Shown one piece after another: positions 24,421 to 37,648 of a stretch of DNA of 64,000 nucleotides. The stretch's first letter is position 1, and each line of letters opens with the position of its first letter. This stretch comes from Combretum micranthum (lineage: Eukaryota; Streptophyta; Magnoliopsida; Myrtales; Combretaceae): positions 124,001 through 188,000 of the forward strand of contig JAMXBD010001033.1 in assembly GCA_024138025.1 (NCBI GenBank). Direction: 5' to 3'. The notes below the pieces were generated by a model, which was given only the letters and a program-made list of their open reading frames with translations, was not told where the DNA came from and ran no database searches. A program made the translations under genes and the position numbers.

Positions 24421-27000
24421 TGAGATTGAGATTTAGGGGTTGAAATTTGCAGAAGGAAAGGAGGAAGAAGAAGAGAAAAGAGAAGGAAGAAAAATGAGAA
24501 AGAGAAAGAAAGAAAGCAGAAAAAATAAAAAAGCAAAGGGGAAAATAGAGAGATAAAGATAAGGGAAAGGAGAAATTAAAGATATTTTGTAATAGGGTAT
24601 TGAGTTTAAACCTTTCTGATAATTATTTTTAGTACTAAAAATAATTAGAGAATAATTTGAGTAAATATATATTAGGAATTTATAACTTGATATATAAAAA
24701 CAATTCAAAAATTTAATTTATGAAAATCAGATATTTACTTTGGATTTTGGTCTAAAACTGATATTTTTAAGTAAGTAATTGATTTCAAAAATTAAAAAGA
24801 TTTTACAAAACAAAAGATAGCTAAAGTTTAAGAGTTTAGGAGTTTTCAAAACATTTTAATATTTTTTTTTAGATTTAGAAATTGAAATTGAAGGAAAAGA
24901 AGTCCTAATGAAGAATTTGAAGAAAATAAAAAGTTTGATTCATAAAGAAAAGTCATTGAAACATATGGAGGATTTAAAAGAATATTTTAAATCTCAAATC
25001 TTAATTTGACCTATCTACTAATTTAATTATATCATATTATCTATTCTTTTCTCTATTGTCTACTTATTTTGTTTATTTAAACTATCTAACTATGTTCAAA
25101 ATTAACTATCTATTATATTATTCAATTAAACTGTTTCTAGATTAACTAGGTGATCGTTTTGGGTATTTCATATATTTATATAAATAAAATAAAATTTAAA
25201 TTTTTACTTAATTTATATATCTTTTTTGGCTCTTTTTTGCGTTAAATAATAATCAACATATGGAAAACTTAACTAAACTGTCAAATCCTTAATTATTGTG
25301 CTTGATTTATCTAATTATTTATTATATCATATGTAATGCTTGTTAAATGGTAGTTATTGGCAAAGGCTATTGTTAGCAAATAATATATACTTAGGATTGT
25401 TAAGATCAAACCAATGGGATGTAACATGTGTAATTGTATATAATCTACACAATGCATATATATATGTTGTTTATATAATTTATATATTAACATAAATTTA
25501 AACAGTATGTCATATTATATATATATATTTATAATCTAATGGATAATATGCATACACACACATATATAACATACTCATTTTATGAAATAAATGATCATGA
25601 CATACTATGTATAAATATAAATATATTTTATTTATATGTTATATGTAATTTCTAAAATAGATATGTTATTTATAAAATTGATATGTTAGTATATATAGTT
25701 ATATGATATGAATATATAATATATTTTGTATATTATGCACACATAAACATACAAATACATAATCTATAGATTATGCATATGTTATATATAATTTGTACAA
25801 TCTATAAGTGTTATATATATAATCTATAGTTTAATATAGATATATGATATGGATTAAATATTAGTTATACATATATCAATGTAATATATGTTGATTATAA
25901 ATAAACATTGTCTATAATCTACACAATATATTATATTTGAAATTTTTCATATTAATATAACTCTATATAATATGTTATATATCATTTATATATTATAAAA
26001 CATATGCATATATATAACTTATTCATTTCATATAACAAATGAATTCATATTTTTTTCCATATAATGAGGATTTTATATTTATGTATGTGCATGATACAAT
26101 GTAGAATATTTATATAACATATTATATAAATATTTATTCACGTATAAATTATATAATAAAAAATATATTATGTACATTAATTACAATACATAGATATATA
26201 ACAACTAGAATATATGTAAACTATGAATTATAGATAACATAAAAACAAATCAAATATATTATTATATATATGGGACATTAATTCATTTGTTAAATATAAT
26301 CTATGTGTTATATATATCATATGTATTTTTTTATAAATAATTTATAACAATATATGTATATATGATATGTTATATATAATCTATAAGATATAACATACAC
26401 ACTAGACACGCATACATAGATAACTTATATTGTGCTGAAATATAATAATCTAATATATTGAATAACACGCATAACAAGTGATTATAACATACATGAATAT
26501 ATATATAAAATATTGATATGTATATATGATTTATAGATTACAAATTCACAATCTACATATTATTATATGTTATAATTCATATGTTATATAAAAATGAATA
26601 CATTACATACATTTAAGTTTTGTGTGTGTGAATGTTTATACAATACGAATTATATATAAAAAATATTATTTAAATATATAAAAACATATCCCATATTGAT
26701 TATATGTATACATTATATAATATATGGGTAAATTACTTCCGAATGTCACAATGTTTGAGGGTAAGTTCAATTGAGGTCACAACATTTCGTATAATTTAAT
26801 TAAAGTCACAATGTTTAAAGAAGTGGGTCAATTAAGGTCATCATTGACACATATCAATGGGAGAAAAATTTAATTAAAACTCAAAAGATCCATTATGTTG
26901 TGACACAATGATAACCTAAATTGATCAACTTCCCCAAACGTTGAGATTTAAAATGAACCACCCGAAATGTTATGACCTCAAATGTAAAGATATGTATTTG
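24421..27000. other. Very AT-rich block, (TA)n-like
   Basis: A purine-rich (GA) strip lies at 24,453-24,560. From about 25,400 to 26,720 the sequence is almost wholly A/T with irregular ATATAT and TATGTTATATAT repeats and no frame of note. At 26,727-26,985 a GGGTAAATTAC start followed by repeated AGGTCACAA-type phrases resembles a common plant short repeat. Confidence 0.6.
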
Positions 27001-27629
27001 ATTTAACTTTTATTTTCTTGGAGAAATATCATTATCTTTTGTAATTTTTTTTCTTGAAATAAAATAAGTTTGCTAGGATTGTATCAAGAATCTTTCATAG
27101 AAATACGATAGGGTAAATTTGAATTGGTGTAGATTTCGTTCTTAATAGTTTTGCACATCTTTGACCCTATACACATCATATAACATATATATCAAATATC
27201 TAGATTAGAGATAATTTGTTGTTATGATTTATGTGATAAAGATATATATTTGATTTAATGTTTATTTTCTTAGAGAAATAACATTATCTTTGATAATATT
27301 TTTTTTGAAATAAAATAAGTTTGTTGGGATTAGATTAAGAATCTTCATGGAGATAGGGTAAGTAAATTTTAATCGATATAGATTTTATTCTTAATAGTTT
27401 TGTACATCTTTAACCTCTCCTATATATTAATGATGGTGATTCTTCCTCTCATCTATACTATATTAAACTTTTCACTTTTGTTCTTCAAGGGTTTAGATTA
27501 AAGTCAAAGGAAGAGGGCCTAGTGATCAAAGAAATTAAGAAGAGGAACCAAATTTTTTTTCTTGGTATTTGGTAGCTTAGATCACGTTCTAGGATTTTTG
27601 GAGTTTGTTTTTTCTAGTGATTTTTTAAA

Positions 27630-27857
27630 ATGGATTTAGAGAGAGTAAAGGATGTTTGTATAAAGAAGAATACTGCAAAGACTGATCTTAAGAGCTTTGA
27701 TATACAACTTGAGAAGCAATGGAATCGAATATTCTCTGTGATCATTAAGAAGGAGGAAAACGATCAAAAGATGAAGGCGGCTCAAAAATCTTATTCAAAG
27801 AGCTTATTAAATATACAACTTGAGAAGCAATGGAATAGGGTATTTTTCTTGGAATGA
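27630..27857 (+). CDS. Small unidentified protein with internal repeat (unit 1)
   Basis: A 75-codon frame beginning ATGGATTTAGAG, not matched to any family I know. It is highly charged (Lys/Glu rich) and likely helical. The motif IQLEKQWNR occurs twice, near residues 26-34 and 63-71, about 37 residues apart. A TATA-like CTATACTATATTAAAC lies about 170 bp upstream. A related frame occurs in unit 2 of the duplication, where the motif is again present. Compared with unit 2, this copy has an extra T in the run before TCTTGGAATG, so the frame ends early; the segment encoding the longer tail in unit 2 is missing. It may be a decayed gene or gene fragment. Confidence 0.35.
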   Translation: MDLERVKDVCIKKNTAKTDLKSFDIQLEKQWNRIFSVIIKKEENDQKMKAAQKSYSKSLLNIQLEKQWNRVFFLE

Positions 27858-28369
27858 TATTGAGAAGATGCAGGGTAGATGTTAAGGATTTTTATAAACA
27901 ATTGTTATGTGAAAAATGCATCTAATGCCTAAAAAATACATAATTTATTTCAGTGAGGACCAAAATTTCGATACTATATGGTGTACGGAGTAACATATTG
28001 GATTAATCATATTATCATAATGCAAAGGATGGTATAATCATATCAGATTACATTAACTACCGGTTTTATTTTTTTTCTTTTAAGTTGAAAAAGCTCATAA
28101 CTTATTTTCCTGGGTATTTAAATTTAATTTCTATCTCCATCTATCTATGTGGCTTGAACGAGTGAGATATGGTTAGATAGCATTATACGAGCAACTTAAA
28201 ACTCCACGCATAGCGGAAGCACTTAAGCTAGCTAGTGTCATTTCATAAAACACATTCAACTTGAACTTGGGAAAACAAGATTTACCCAATTTCGATGCAA
28301 TGAATATTTACTAATTTAATTTGAAAGAAAAAATAAAAAGATAGAAATAGTATACGAAGAAAATTACAA

Positions 28370-28740
28370 AGGCCCCATTTGTTTCAAGGTAAATACTTTT
28401 CAGAAAACAATTTCCTTTGTCTGTTGTTACAAAAAAAAAAAAAAAAAAAACCACTTTAAGTGAAAAATCTTTTCCCTTGTAAGGGAAAATAATTTTCACT
28501 AAAGAGAAAATTGTAATCTTTTTGAGGAAAACGTAATATTCTTTTTAAAATGGAAAGTCATTTTTCGAATTAGTTTTTGTAAGTATTCTAACTTCAAGAA
28601 CATTATATATATATATATATATATATTTTTATCGTAATTAACCAATAAAATACATTTTAAATATGAAAATAATTTAATAGAGAAAAGAAAAACGAAACTC
28701 ATTAAAATTATATAAACATCAATTGATGGTTTTTTAATAA
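28370..28740. mobile_element. MITE-like segment with poly-A run
   Basis: It begins GGCCCCATTTGTTTCA, a typical start of plant Tourist-type MITEs, and is rich in AAAATxTTTTCC motifs. It includes a run of about 20 A at 28,431-28,450 and a (TA)n stretch near 28,602-28,626. It is absent from the corresponding place in duplication unit 2, which supports a later insertion. The right end is not certain. Confidence 0.45.
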
Positions 28741-29439
28741 ATGTTATAAAATAATTATATTTTATACTTTAAATTTAAATAAAATTATTTGCTACAATAC
28801 AAAAAAAAACAAAGAAAGAAAATAGAATTAGGCCATCTGTAAGTTCTATAGGTGTGGCTAACTCTCAAAGGACAAGGCAACTCAGTTGGCCTATAAGTAA
28901 TTCTGGCTGCCTAGAATCAACATTGTCTAAATCTTCGATTTGGTCGGAAAAACTAGTAGAGTTCAATTACCATGGTGATAAAATTGCAATATCTTCTATA
29001 TATTTTACGAACTTCCAACGATTTTGATTCACCTACGAAATTAATTAATAAATTTTTACCTTTAGCTTGATTAAGTCTCAAATCATTCTTCTCATTAAAA
29101 CTGCAATACAAGGTAAAAGTTATTGCGCTAAAGGCCTTATCGGTTTTGAGTATATTGGTTTGGGAACATTCGGATATCATTTTTAGATTGAACTGAAACT
29201 GAACAAATATAGATATGATACCAATGAAAAATTGATAGTTTATTCATAAACTAACCAAATCAAACCGATACTAATCCGATATCGATAAGCTATCGATACA
29301 AATCCGATACAGATAAAAATCTGAATATCCAAACAGGCCCATCATCTCTGTTGTGCTCAAGTGAAATACATTATATTTGAATGATTGATCAATTAAAGCA
29401 TTTCCGAAAAACATTATTCAAAATTTATCATGTAACAGC

Positions 29440-29930
29440 AAGATATGAATCCATATACTTTCTACGATAATTCATTTTCACACAGACTGAGACTCCATAA
29501 CAGATCCCACAATTATGCTAGAAAATATAATAAAGTCTCCCCAACTTTTTGGCGTTTCCCATATTCCATTGGCCATTATTGTTGCTAGTATTAGAGTGAA
29601 CAAAAAGCATCTTCGTTATGTTTTATGTAACCTTGCTTTGTTGGTTTCTAAGATAAATGCCATCAATGTACGTAGTTAGTTGGTTTTTCCTTTTTCCCTT
29701 CTATTTTGAGCTTAGAATTTAATTGTCATCGTTCTTATCAATTATAACAGGTTTAACAGTGACTTTGCTGCTCTAACTAAACAATTAACCAAATGCAGCC
29801 AAATTAACCATTAAAATAAGAATAACATACCGATATTTAAAATCACATTTCGGATTTCACTCTTATTTTTATGTTTAGAAGTATTCGTAAAAGTTATAAT
29901 TACGATTTCCATGAATTGGAATATTACTAT
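29440..29930. repeat. Dispersed repeat segment, homologous to 12,893-13,480
   Basis: It shares ordered landmarks with the fragment next to the chromovirus LTR (CATTTTCxCACA, ATAACAGATCxCACAATTATGCTAGAA, TTTCCCATATTCCATTG). It lies between the two units of the local duplication and is probably part of the same larger repeat. Confidence 0.7.
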
Positions 29931-30559
29931 CTTTTATAATTTTTTCTGGAAATTAAATAAATTTGTTGGGATTGGATCAAGAATCTTCATAAAGATAGGA
30001 TAAGGTAAATTCAAGTTGGTATAGATTTTATTCTTAATAGTTTTCACAGCTTTAATCCTAAATATATAAAAACATAAGGAAATGACATATTAATAAAGGA
30101 TATACACGTCATTTAACATATCGATCAAATATCTAAATTAGAGATAATAGGTTGTTGTGATTTATCCGATAAAGATATATTGTTGATTTAATTTTTATTT
30201 TCTAGAAGAAATATCATTATCTTTTATAATTTTTTCAAGAAAAAAAATAAGTTTATTGGGATTAGATCAAGAATCTTATGGAGAGTATATTTGAATTGAT
30301 ATAGATTTTATTCTTAGTAGTTTTGCACATATTTGACCCCTCCTATATATATTTGCCTTTACACATGGTGATACTTCCTTTTATTTATACTATATAAAAC
30401 TTTTCACTTTGTTCTTGGAGGGTTCGGGTTAAAGTCAAAGGAGGAGGGGCTAGTGATCAAGGAAATTAGGAAGAGGAATCATATTTCTTTTCTTGCATTT
30501 GGTAGCTTACGTCACATTTTAGGATTTTTTGAGTTTATTTTTTGTAGTAATTTTTCAGA

Positions 30560-30857
30560 ATGGATTTAGAGAAAGCAAAGGATGTTCATATGAAGAAGAA
30601 TACTACAAAGACTGATCTTAAGAACTTTGATATACAACTTGAGAGAAGCAATGGAGTAGAATATCTCTATGATCATTGAGAAGGAGGAAAACAATCAAAA
30701 GATTAAGGCGGCTCAAAAATCTGATTCAAAGAGCTTATTAAGTATACAACTTGAGAAGCAATGGAATAGGGTATTTTCTTGGAATGATATTGAGAAGATG
30801 CAAGATAATCAATACAAGAAAGATTGTTTTGGCCTAACTCAATCAGAAGGCAATTAA
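30560..30857 (+). pseudogene. Small unidentified protein, unit 2 copy, frameshifted
   Basis: It starts ATGGATTTAGAGAAAGC like the unit 1 copy. After FDIQLE an extra GA (GAGAGAAGC against GAGAAGC) breaks the frame. The downstream part reopens at 30,669 and keeps IQLEKQWNRVFSWNDIEKMQ plus a further 17 residues to a stop, so the ancestral protein was about 98 residues. The family is not recognised. Because the two copies carry different lesions, the common ancestor may have been intact. Confidence 0.45.
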
Positions 30858-32455
30858 TATGAGTAAAGGAGGAGTAACAATTCTTGAAGGCGAGTCCCCA
30901 GGTTGCTTCTTGTGCTTTGGCTCAACCAACAAATGCCATCTATGATTTAAATTCCCCATGGAGGACGATGAAGATTATTGCATAGGAGATTGTTTTGATA
31001 GAATAGAACATTTCAGTATAGGTGTATAATCTTATGAGTTAGAATGTTAGTACTTTACTTCTATTGAATGGCATTAATCTTATCAAATTTCATGTTTTTC
31101 ATGTTCTATAAAAACGACTATTATGCTATTTGATATCACAGGCGACGTTATTTCTTAGATGTTAGATATTAAAGATTTTTATAGGCAATAATTATGTGAA
31201 TATTGCATCTAAGGCCTAAAAATACTTAATTTATTTTAGTGAGGACTAAAATTTCCGAACTATATGGTGTACATAGTAACATATTGGATCAACCATATTA
31301 TTAGAATGGAACAGATGGTATAATCATATCAAGACTGCATTAAACGTCGACTTTATTTGAGTCTTTACGTCGAAGGAGCTCATACCCTATTTTCCTCAAT
31401 ATTTAATTCTTATCTCCACCTATCCGGGTTGAACGAGTGAGATATGGTTAGATAACATTGTAGGAGCATGTAAAAGTCCACCTAAAGCGGAAGCACTTAA
31501 GATAGTGTCATATCATAATACAAGTCCAACTTGAACTTGGGAAAACAAGATTTACCCAACTTCAATACAATGAAAATTTAGGAATTTAATTTAAAGAAAA
31601 AGAAAAGATGGAAATAGTATACCCCAAAAAAAATTACACTTATACAGTAATACTCTTACTCTCCGTTCGAGGGGGAGGGGGAAAGCCATTACCCAAAAAA
31701 CTCTTAAAATTTACAAAAGACGACGATGACTATGATAATAATAATAGCTCTGATACGTTATGTTTATGGATAAAGTCGTCTCGCATATAAGCCACATCTT
31801 CAGTAAAATCTTGGACCACCAACCATATAAGTCCTGTCTGGGAGTAAAGAAAAGTCAATAATACAGAAAACAAAGAAAGAAAATAGAAATAGGTCATCTG
31901 TAGGTTGTATATGTATGGCAACTCCCAGAGGACAAGGCAAGTCAGTTGGCATGTAAGTAATTCTAGCAGCCAGGAATCAACTTCGGCCAAATTTCGACTT
32001 GGTCGGAAAAAAACAAGTAGAGTGCAATTGCCTTGGCAACAAAATTGCAATATCTTTCGCATATTTTACGACCTTCCAACAATATTTTAATTCACTTATG
32101 AAATTAAATGATAAATTTTTAATTTTGGCTTGATTAAGTCTCCAAGAAGTCTTCTTCTCATTAAAATTGCAATATAAATTATCCATTCACTTTATTAAAA
32201 TAGCAATAAATTGTGGCTTTATTCTACAACAATAGCAATTGTTTAACAAATCCTTATTAAAAAATATATATTAAATAGCTATTCATTCTTCAAACCTATG
32301 AATATTAATTTAATATTAAGATTTTCTTTTCAAACATATCCCCATTTTAATAAATAAAATTAGAAAATGAAACTTTTATTACAATTCTATTCGTTTTCCA
32401 GTATTAGTAATTACATTATAGTTTTATTCATTTAACTAAGTAAATAGATAGCGTG

Positions 32456-32560
32456 AGATTACTGTCTCAGTGGTTCTATAGTTTAATAGTATTACCCTTG
32501 ATTTCTCAAGTGATATGCGTATTAGGTTCGAATTTCCACTACTCCAATAAAAAAAATAAA
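32456..32560 (+). repeat. Possible tRNA-related SINE head
   Basis: GTGGTTCTATAGTTTAATAG followed about 35 bases later by TTAGGTTCGAATTTCC resembles degenerate A and B boxes of a tRNA-derived SINE. An A-rich tail (AATAAAAAAAATAAATG) follows. No cloverleaf could be drawn with confidence, so it is not called as a tRNA gene. Confidence 0.25.
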
Positions 32561-32899
32561 TGAAATAAGATCATTGAGAATTAAAATACAAAATGTTTCT
32601 CCATGAAACAAACACTACTACCATCATATATTTGGCAAGAGGTTAGCTACCATGATACCTTTCCAATGGCCAATCCATTAAAACACTTCCGAAAAACATT
32701 AAAGACTTAAATGGAAATTAGCTTATTAAGGTTAGAAAACCCTAATCGGGTGAGATAAAATCCTAAAAATAACAAATCGAGTACACTTTAAACTAAAAGT
32801 TGAACCCGATAATAATGTAAAAAATATGTGAAAGTTTTAAATAAATTTTTGGGAGATAGAACTCATAAATAAGTGTCATATTTGTACCCGTTTAACTTA

Positions 32900-35517
32900 A
32901 TAAACTATCCTAAAACTAAGATAAACAATTAAATAAATAATAATATATTAATATATGTGTATATAAGGTGCAAGTTGTACATGATATATAGCTGGGATTT
33001 TCCTGATGTTTGCCAGCTAGAACTTAAGACAAGTTAAGTCCAAAAGAATCAATGAAAGTCAAGAAAATAAGCCTAAAAAACCAATGAAAACGAGCCAAAC
33101 AAATTGCCCATTTAATGCAAGGAGGACTTATGCAAGATTGAGATACAATTTTGTGGAGGAACTCATTTTCTCGGCCAAAAAATGTGGCTGCATGCAATTG
33201 TTATATATACACATATTAATGAGCATGACAACAAAACCCTTAATACACTTAGATCTAATCTAAAATAAAAACCACACCACGGCCTGAATTGTCCTCCATT
33301 GCACCACAAAACCTATACAATTATAACTCCATAACATAATTCCCAACAGCTCAATATAAAGGAAGATCAATAATAAGGTAAGTAGAATTCATTTTTAAGA
33401 TTGGTTATAAGATAAACATTGTCATAAACAATGTATTGTTAACTTTAGGATCGAATCTAGCTTTAGATGAGAGTTTAACACCCTTATGCCAGCTTATACA
33501 AGGTAATACCCAACCCTAATCCTTATTTATATCTGCTATCATCTATGTAGGAGCTAGAAACTATATAGTATAATGATTACAAAATGTTATATGTTCTGAT
33601 ATGTCACAAAAAATACTTGTTGAGTACGTAAAAACACTTAGAAGAAGTTTAAACACAAGTATAATATGTATATGTTATAAGAAAATTAAGTTTCAAAACA
33701 AAGAAAATCGAGGAAAACGATGAACAGTGTCAACACTGACCCTACGTCGGCGGTGTATGTCCTCAACATTGGCGGTGTAAATGGATAGGCTGGCGGCATT
33801 GAGGTAGTGCACTTTGGAAATAGAAGCTACACAATATTTTTTTTACATAAAATGAACAAATGCCAACAAATTAGAGTCCAACGCGATGCATTGGAACCGG
33901 CGTACGTTGTACAATGGTGGCCTTCGAGGCCGGTGTACATCAAAACATAAGACGTGTAAAAATAAAATGAACACCGGCACTCTAGGAATAAATGCCGGCA
34001 ATGTAGGATACTGACGTACGTACTTATTCTCCTAAATAAAGTATGTTTTAACAGAAACAGGAAAAAAATATATATGTATAAACATAAAAGATTCATTAAA
34101 ATAAATAAATACAAATATTTTAAAAGTATTAAACTCTAAAAGCTATTAGAATATATTATTATCATAGGATACAATAATTGTCTAATACTTATATTATATA
34201 AATAAACATACAAGAATGGAAATTTAGAATGAACTAAAATTTCAAATAATGTGATACCCATAAATAATAAATAATAACATGAACAAAGATCAAGAGAAAC
34301 ACAATGAAACTAAAGCCATAGAAAAGAAATATTAGTTGCTATAATAGGTTAACTAAGAAACAGTATAAAAGTAATAATAACGGTAATGATAAAATATGGA
34401 TCTACTAAATACAGATTCTACAACTATCCAATAAAAATAAATAAATATCAAATAAGATCAAGAAAAGCAAAATAAAAAGACATTATTTGTTACCATAAGG
34501 CCATTAAAAGACCAATACAAGTAATAGAAATATTAGTATAGGACACTAGAACATTCGTAGGAGTTTAATTATACAAGATATATTTTATTAATGAGTATTT
34601 AATTCATCTCAATAGGTGATCTTGACACTATTGAGAATTTTCCCATTGATTATTACAATTAACCAGTATGAGCGGGTAAGTAACTCAGACTTATTATATT
34701 GTTTGTGCTTGTAGCTTAGCTATATCTTAAATGAAAGATAATAACAAGATTTTGTTGTATGGGTTTACAGGAACTGTATACTGTATGAATTGTTGGTTGC
34801 TAAGCTACTTTAATAATAGTGATAATAGAATTCTGTATGAACTTGTTACTTATATATTATATTGCTTGTATGTATAATGATTGATCACCTTAAACCTGAT
34901 TAAAAATTATTGGTACCATAAATGAAATAAATATGTACTGCACGATTTGCATAAGCAGGTTTGAGTAAGTGGCATCCTATTACGTGTTAGTGTTTTGGAT
35001 CTCTGGTAATACTTAGTTTTTCTAGGCAAAGAGGCTATTAGTTCTACGTAAGATTACCTTTGTTCTGTCGGTACCATATAAACTAAATGGTAAATGAAGG
35101 ACTCTGCTTGTGATATCACTATGAAATGACTAACACTTAGTAGAGATAATTAAAGTGAGTATTGTTATTTTCTTGCATGCTTAGTCTTCAAAGTAGAGGA
35201 TATTTAGCTGGAGGCTCATGGGTCAAATCACGATAAGTTGTTTTATTATTTCTAGTATATATTAGTTAGTATATGGTTAATCAATTATGTATTTGAAGAC
35301 TTGTGAAAAAATTATATGGTCTGTAATATCATTATGATATCCTCTACTTCTGATAACAGTTATTTACTAATTTATGACTTACATGTGTTTGTCTTTTTTT
35401 ATTTAAGCAACTAAAAGATCATGTTGTTTGAAAACATGTCACTCTTTGATGGTTAACTAGTAATAGTATACAAGTGTGACTTGTATATTACTACTAGGAT
35501 ACCCTCGGGGCGTGACA
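32900..35517 (+). repeat. LTR-like remnant
   Basis: The right edge ACCCTCGGGGCGTGACA resembles a Ty3/gypsy LTR end. The interior has a TATA-like TTATATATACAC (33,199), a GTAAGT site after AATAAG (about 33,377), a perfect palindrome CAGTGTCAACACTG (33,725-33,738), and GGCGGTGTA/GGCGGTGTAAA repeats. The layout parallels the probable solo LTR at 21,043. The left boundary is unknown and no coding sequence is present. Confidence 0.35.
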
Positions 35518-37612
35518 ATGCAAGGTATGCTTAAAGGTAATCAAACAAGTATCATATATACATAAGCAACATCTAATATTAATGATGTACTTAACAACCA
35601 TTCGTCGGTTTTTATATACTTAGCATCCCTTATCACTCATTTATAGAAACATATACATATATACCTATAACCCCATTCATATTCATTTTATCTTGTACTT
35701 ATAAATCTAGTGTAACTATTTACAAGCATAAGTAAGGTAACGAATCATAAAGAAAAAACTCTCACATCCATAGTGCAAACTTTAGTTGAAGTGATCCTCG
35801 AGAAACATGGCTTTGGGATCTACGTTACCTGAATAAGAAAAAACCTAAAATGAGTGTTTCGGATCGGCTTCATCTAAACTTTTAATTATAAAAATTCTAT
35901 TCACGTTATATTTCTTGGTTACATAGGTTAGACTTTAAAATATCCATAGCTTAGTCATTTTAACCACGATTTTCGCATTTGACAGTTGATTTCTACCTAC
36001 TTCGAATGTTGTATCCATTTCTAAGGTTTTTTGTAAACATTTAAGGTCATTAAGGCCTCAAAATCACACAGTATAGATCACGTCCAGACCATTCCATATT
36101 TGTTTTCTAACACTTTTTACAATTTTATCTCACGTAGACTTCCTAAGACAAGCCCATACTTTACTCTTAGACTTAAAACACATTAAGGACTTAAAGATAG
36201 CTCACAATATAAGCATGATCCAAGTGATATTGCTTAAAAGAGTTTATTCATTAAATAGGTTCATGGATATAGAAATTTTTCAAGTTTACAAACATTCAAC
36301 ATTGAAAATTTATAGTAAACTCTTACTTCTTAATACTTTACAAATAAATGAATTAAACTTCGTAATGTAATGTCATTCTTTATTTAATACCTTAAAATCC
36401 TTGTTTAATATTTGTATTGTATGCTTGATTATCAAATATTGATTTTCATATATATTTGGGAAAAGAATTTCAAGTTGAAAATTTTCCCTAAATGTTACAT
36501 AGGGTCACGACATTGAAAAAAAAAACAGGAGGTTGATTTTTGTTTGCATTTGCATAAATGATTTCCAAAGCTTCGAAACTAGATTTAGAAAATTATTTCC
36601 ATAACAAAGAATTATCAATATTAAAATTTGAAAAGTTTTTTTTTTTTTATCGACATCACAATGAGCATCTATGTATATGAACTTAGCTGCACTTATTAAT
36701 TTTTAATTTTAGCAAGATCAACTAAAAATAAGAAATAAACAAGAACATGAATGAAAATATAAGAAAATCAAAATAGAAATATGAAAATCTTAGATTACGA
36801 TCAAGACTTCCCATGACTTGAAATAATCCAATCACCATGATTAACAAATAAAATCAAAGCATAAAGAAATGAAAAATGAATGTCTTAGATTTGATCAAGG
36901 CTTCCTGAGACTTAAAATATTCTAGTCTTATAAATAAAAAAAAATAAAGATATATATGTAAAGAAAAAACATGGGAGTCTTAGATTTATGTTAAGACTCC
37001 CTAAAACTTGAATTACTTCAGTTTCCTTCGGACTCGATTTATAACTAGTCAAAACTAGAAAGTGACTAGTTTTATATATAACATGAAAATAGAGAGCATG
37101 AAATAAAAGAATTATATTAGTTATCATTTAGGCTCTAGAGATTATAAATATTACACATATATATGAATATATAGAAAGTTAAGTTAATGGAATGAATATA
37201 CAATAATTATGAATATAAACATTGTGATATGAATAATATATTGTTTTGCATTTCCATTCCCTAGTATATACATCATGAGGGTTTTACATGGAAAATATAT
37301 AAAGACATACATGTTTTACATAGCACATAACATAATACATAAAGACGATTTAGTGTTTTACCTAAATAAGAAGATGAAAGAAAATTTGAGAGAGAAGGAC
37401 AAAGAAGGTGTGGGTGGCGTCAATTCAAGGGGAGAAATAGAGGGAGAGTTGAGAGAAAATTTTGATAAAGTTTGAGAGAAATTTTTTATAGAGTTTTATT
37501 AAGGTAAAGAAATGTGAGTGTGAAAATGAGAGGGAAGTGTGTGGTATTTATAGATAAAAATGGAGAGAATTAAAGAAAGAAAATTAAATGAAAAAGAAAA
37601 AGAAAAAAGAAA

Positions 37613-37648
<36 letters not shown>

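Larger units (their letters stand above)
27020..29420 (+). repeat. Segmental duplication, unit 1
   Basis: Blocks of this unit recur in the same order and orientation at 29,930-32,700, about 2.9 kb downstream. Examples are GATTAGAGATAAT, the reading frame with CTTGAGAAGCAATGGAAT, ACTATATGGTGTAC, GAACTTGGGAAAACAAGATTTACCCAA, and GGACAAGGCAA with CAGTTGGC. Identity is clearly below 95%, so this is an old tandem duplication. Unit 1 lacks about 350 bp present in unit 2 after the reading frame (30,802-31,155). Confidence 0.8.
29930..32700 (+). repeat. Segmental duplication, unit 2
   Basis: The second unit, with the same order of blocks as 27,020-29,420. It retains a longer version of the reading-frame region (30,560-30,990) and lacks the MITE-like insertion of unit 1. 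Confidence 0.8.

Noticed and set aside
25400..26720. Possible CRISPR-like or satellite array in the AT block
   Set aside because: No regular spacing or conserved unit could be followed by eye; CRISPR arrays are not expected in a plant nuclear genome.
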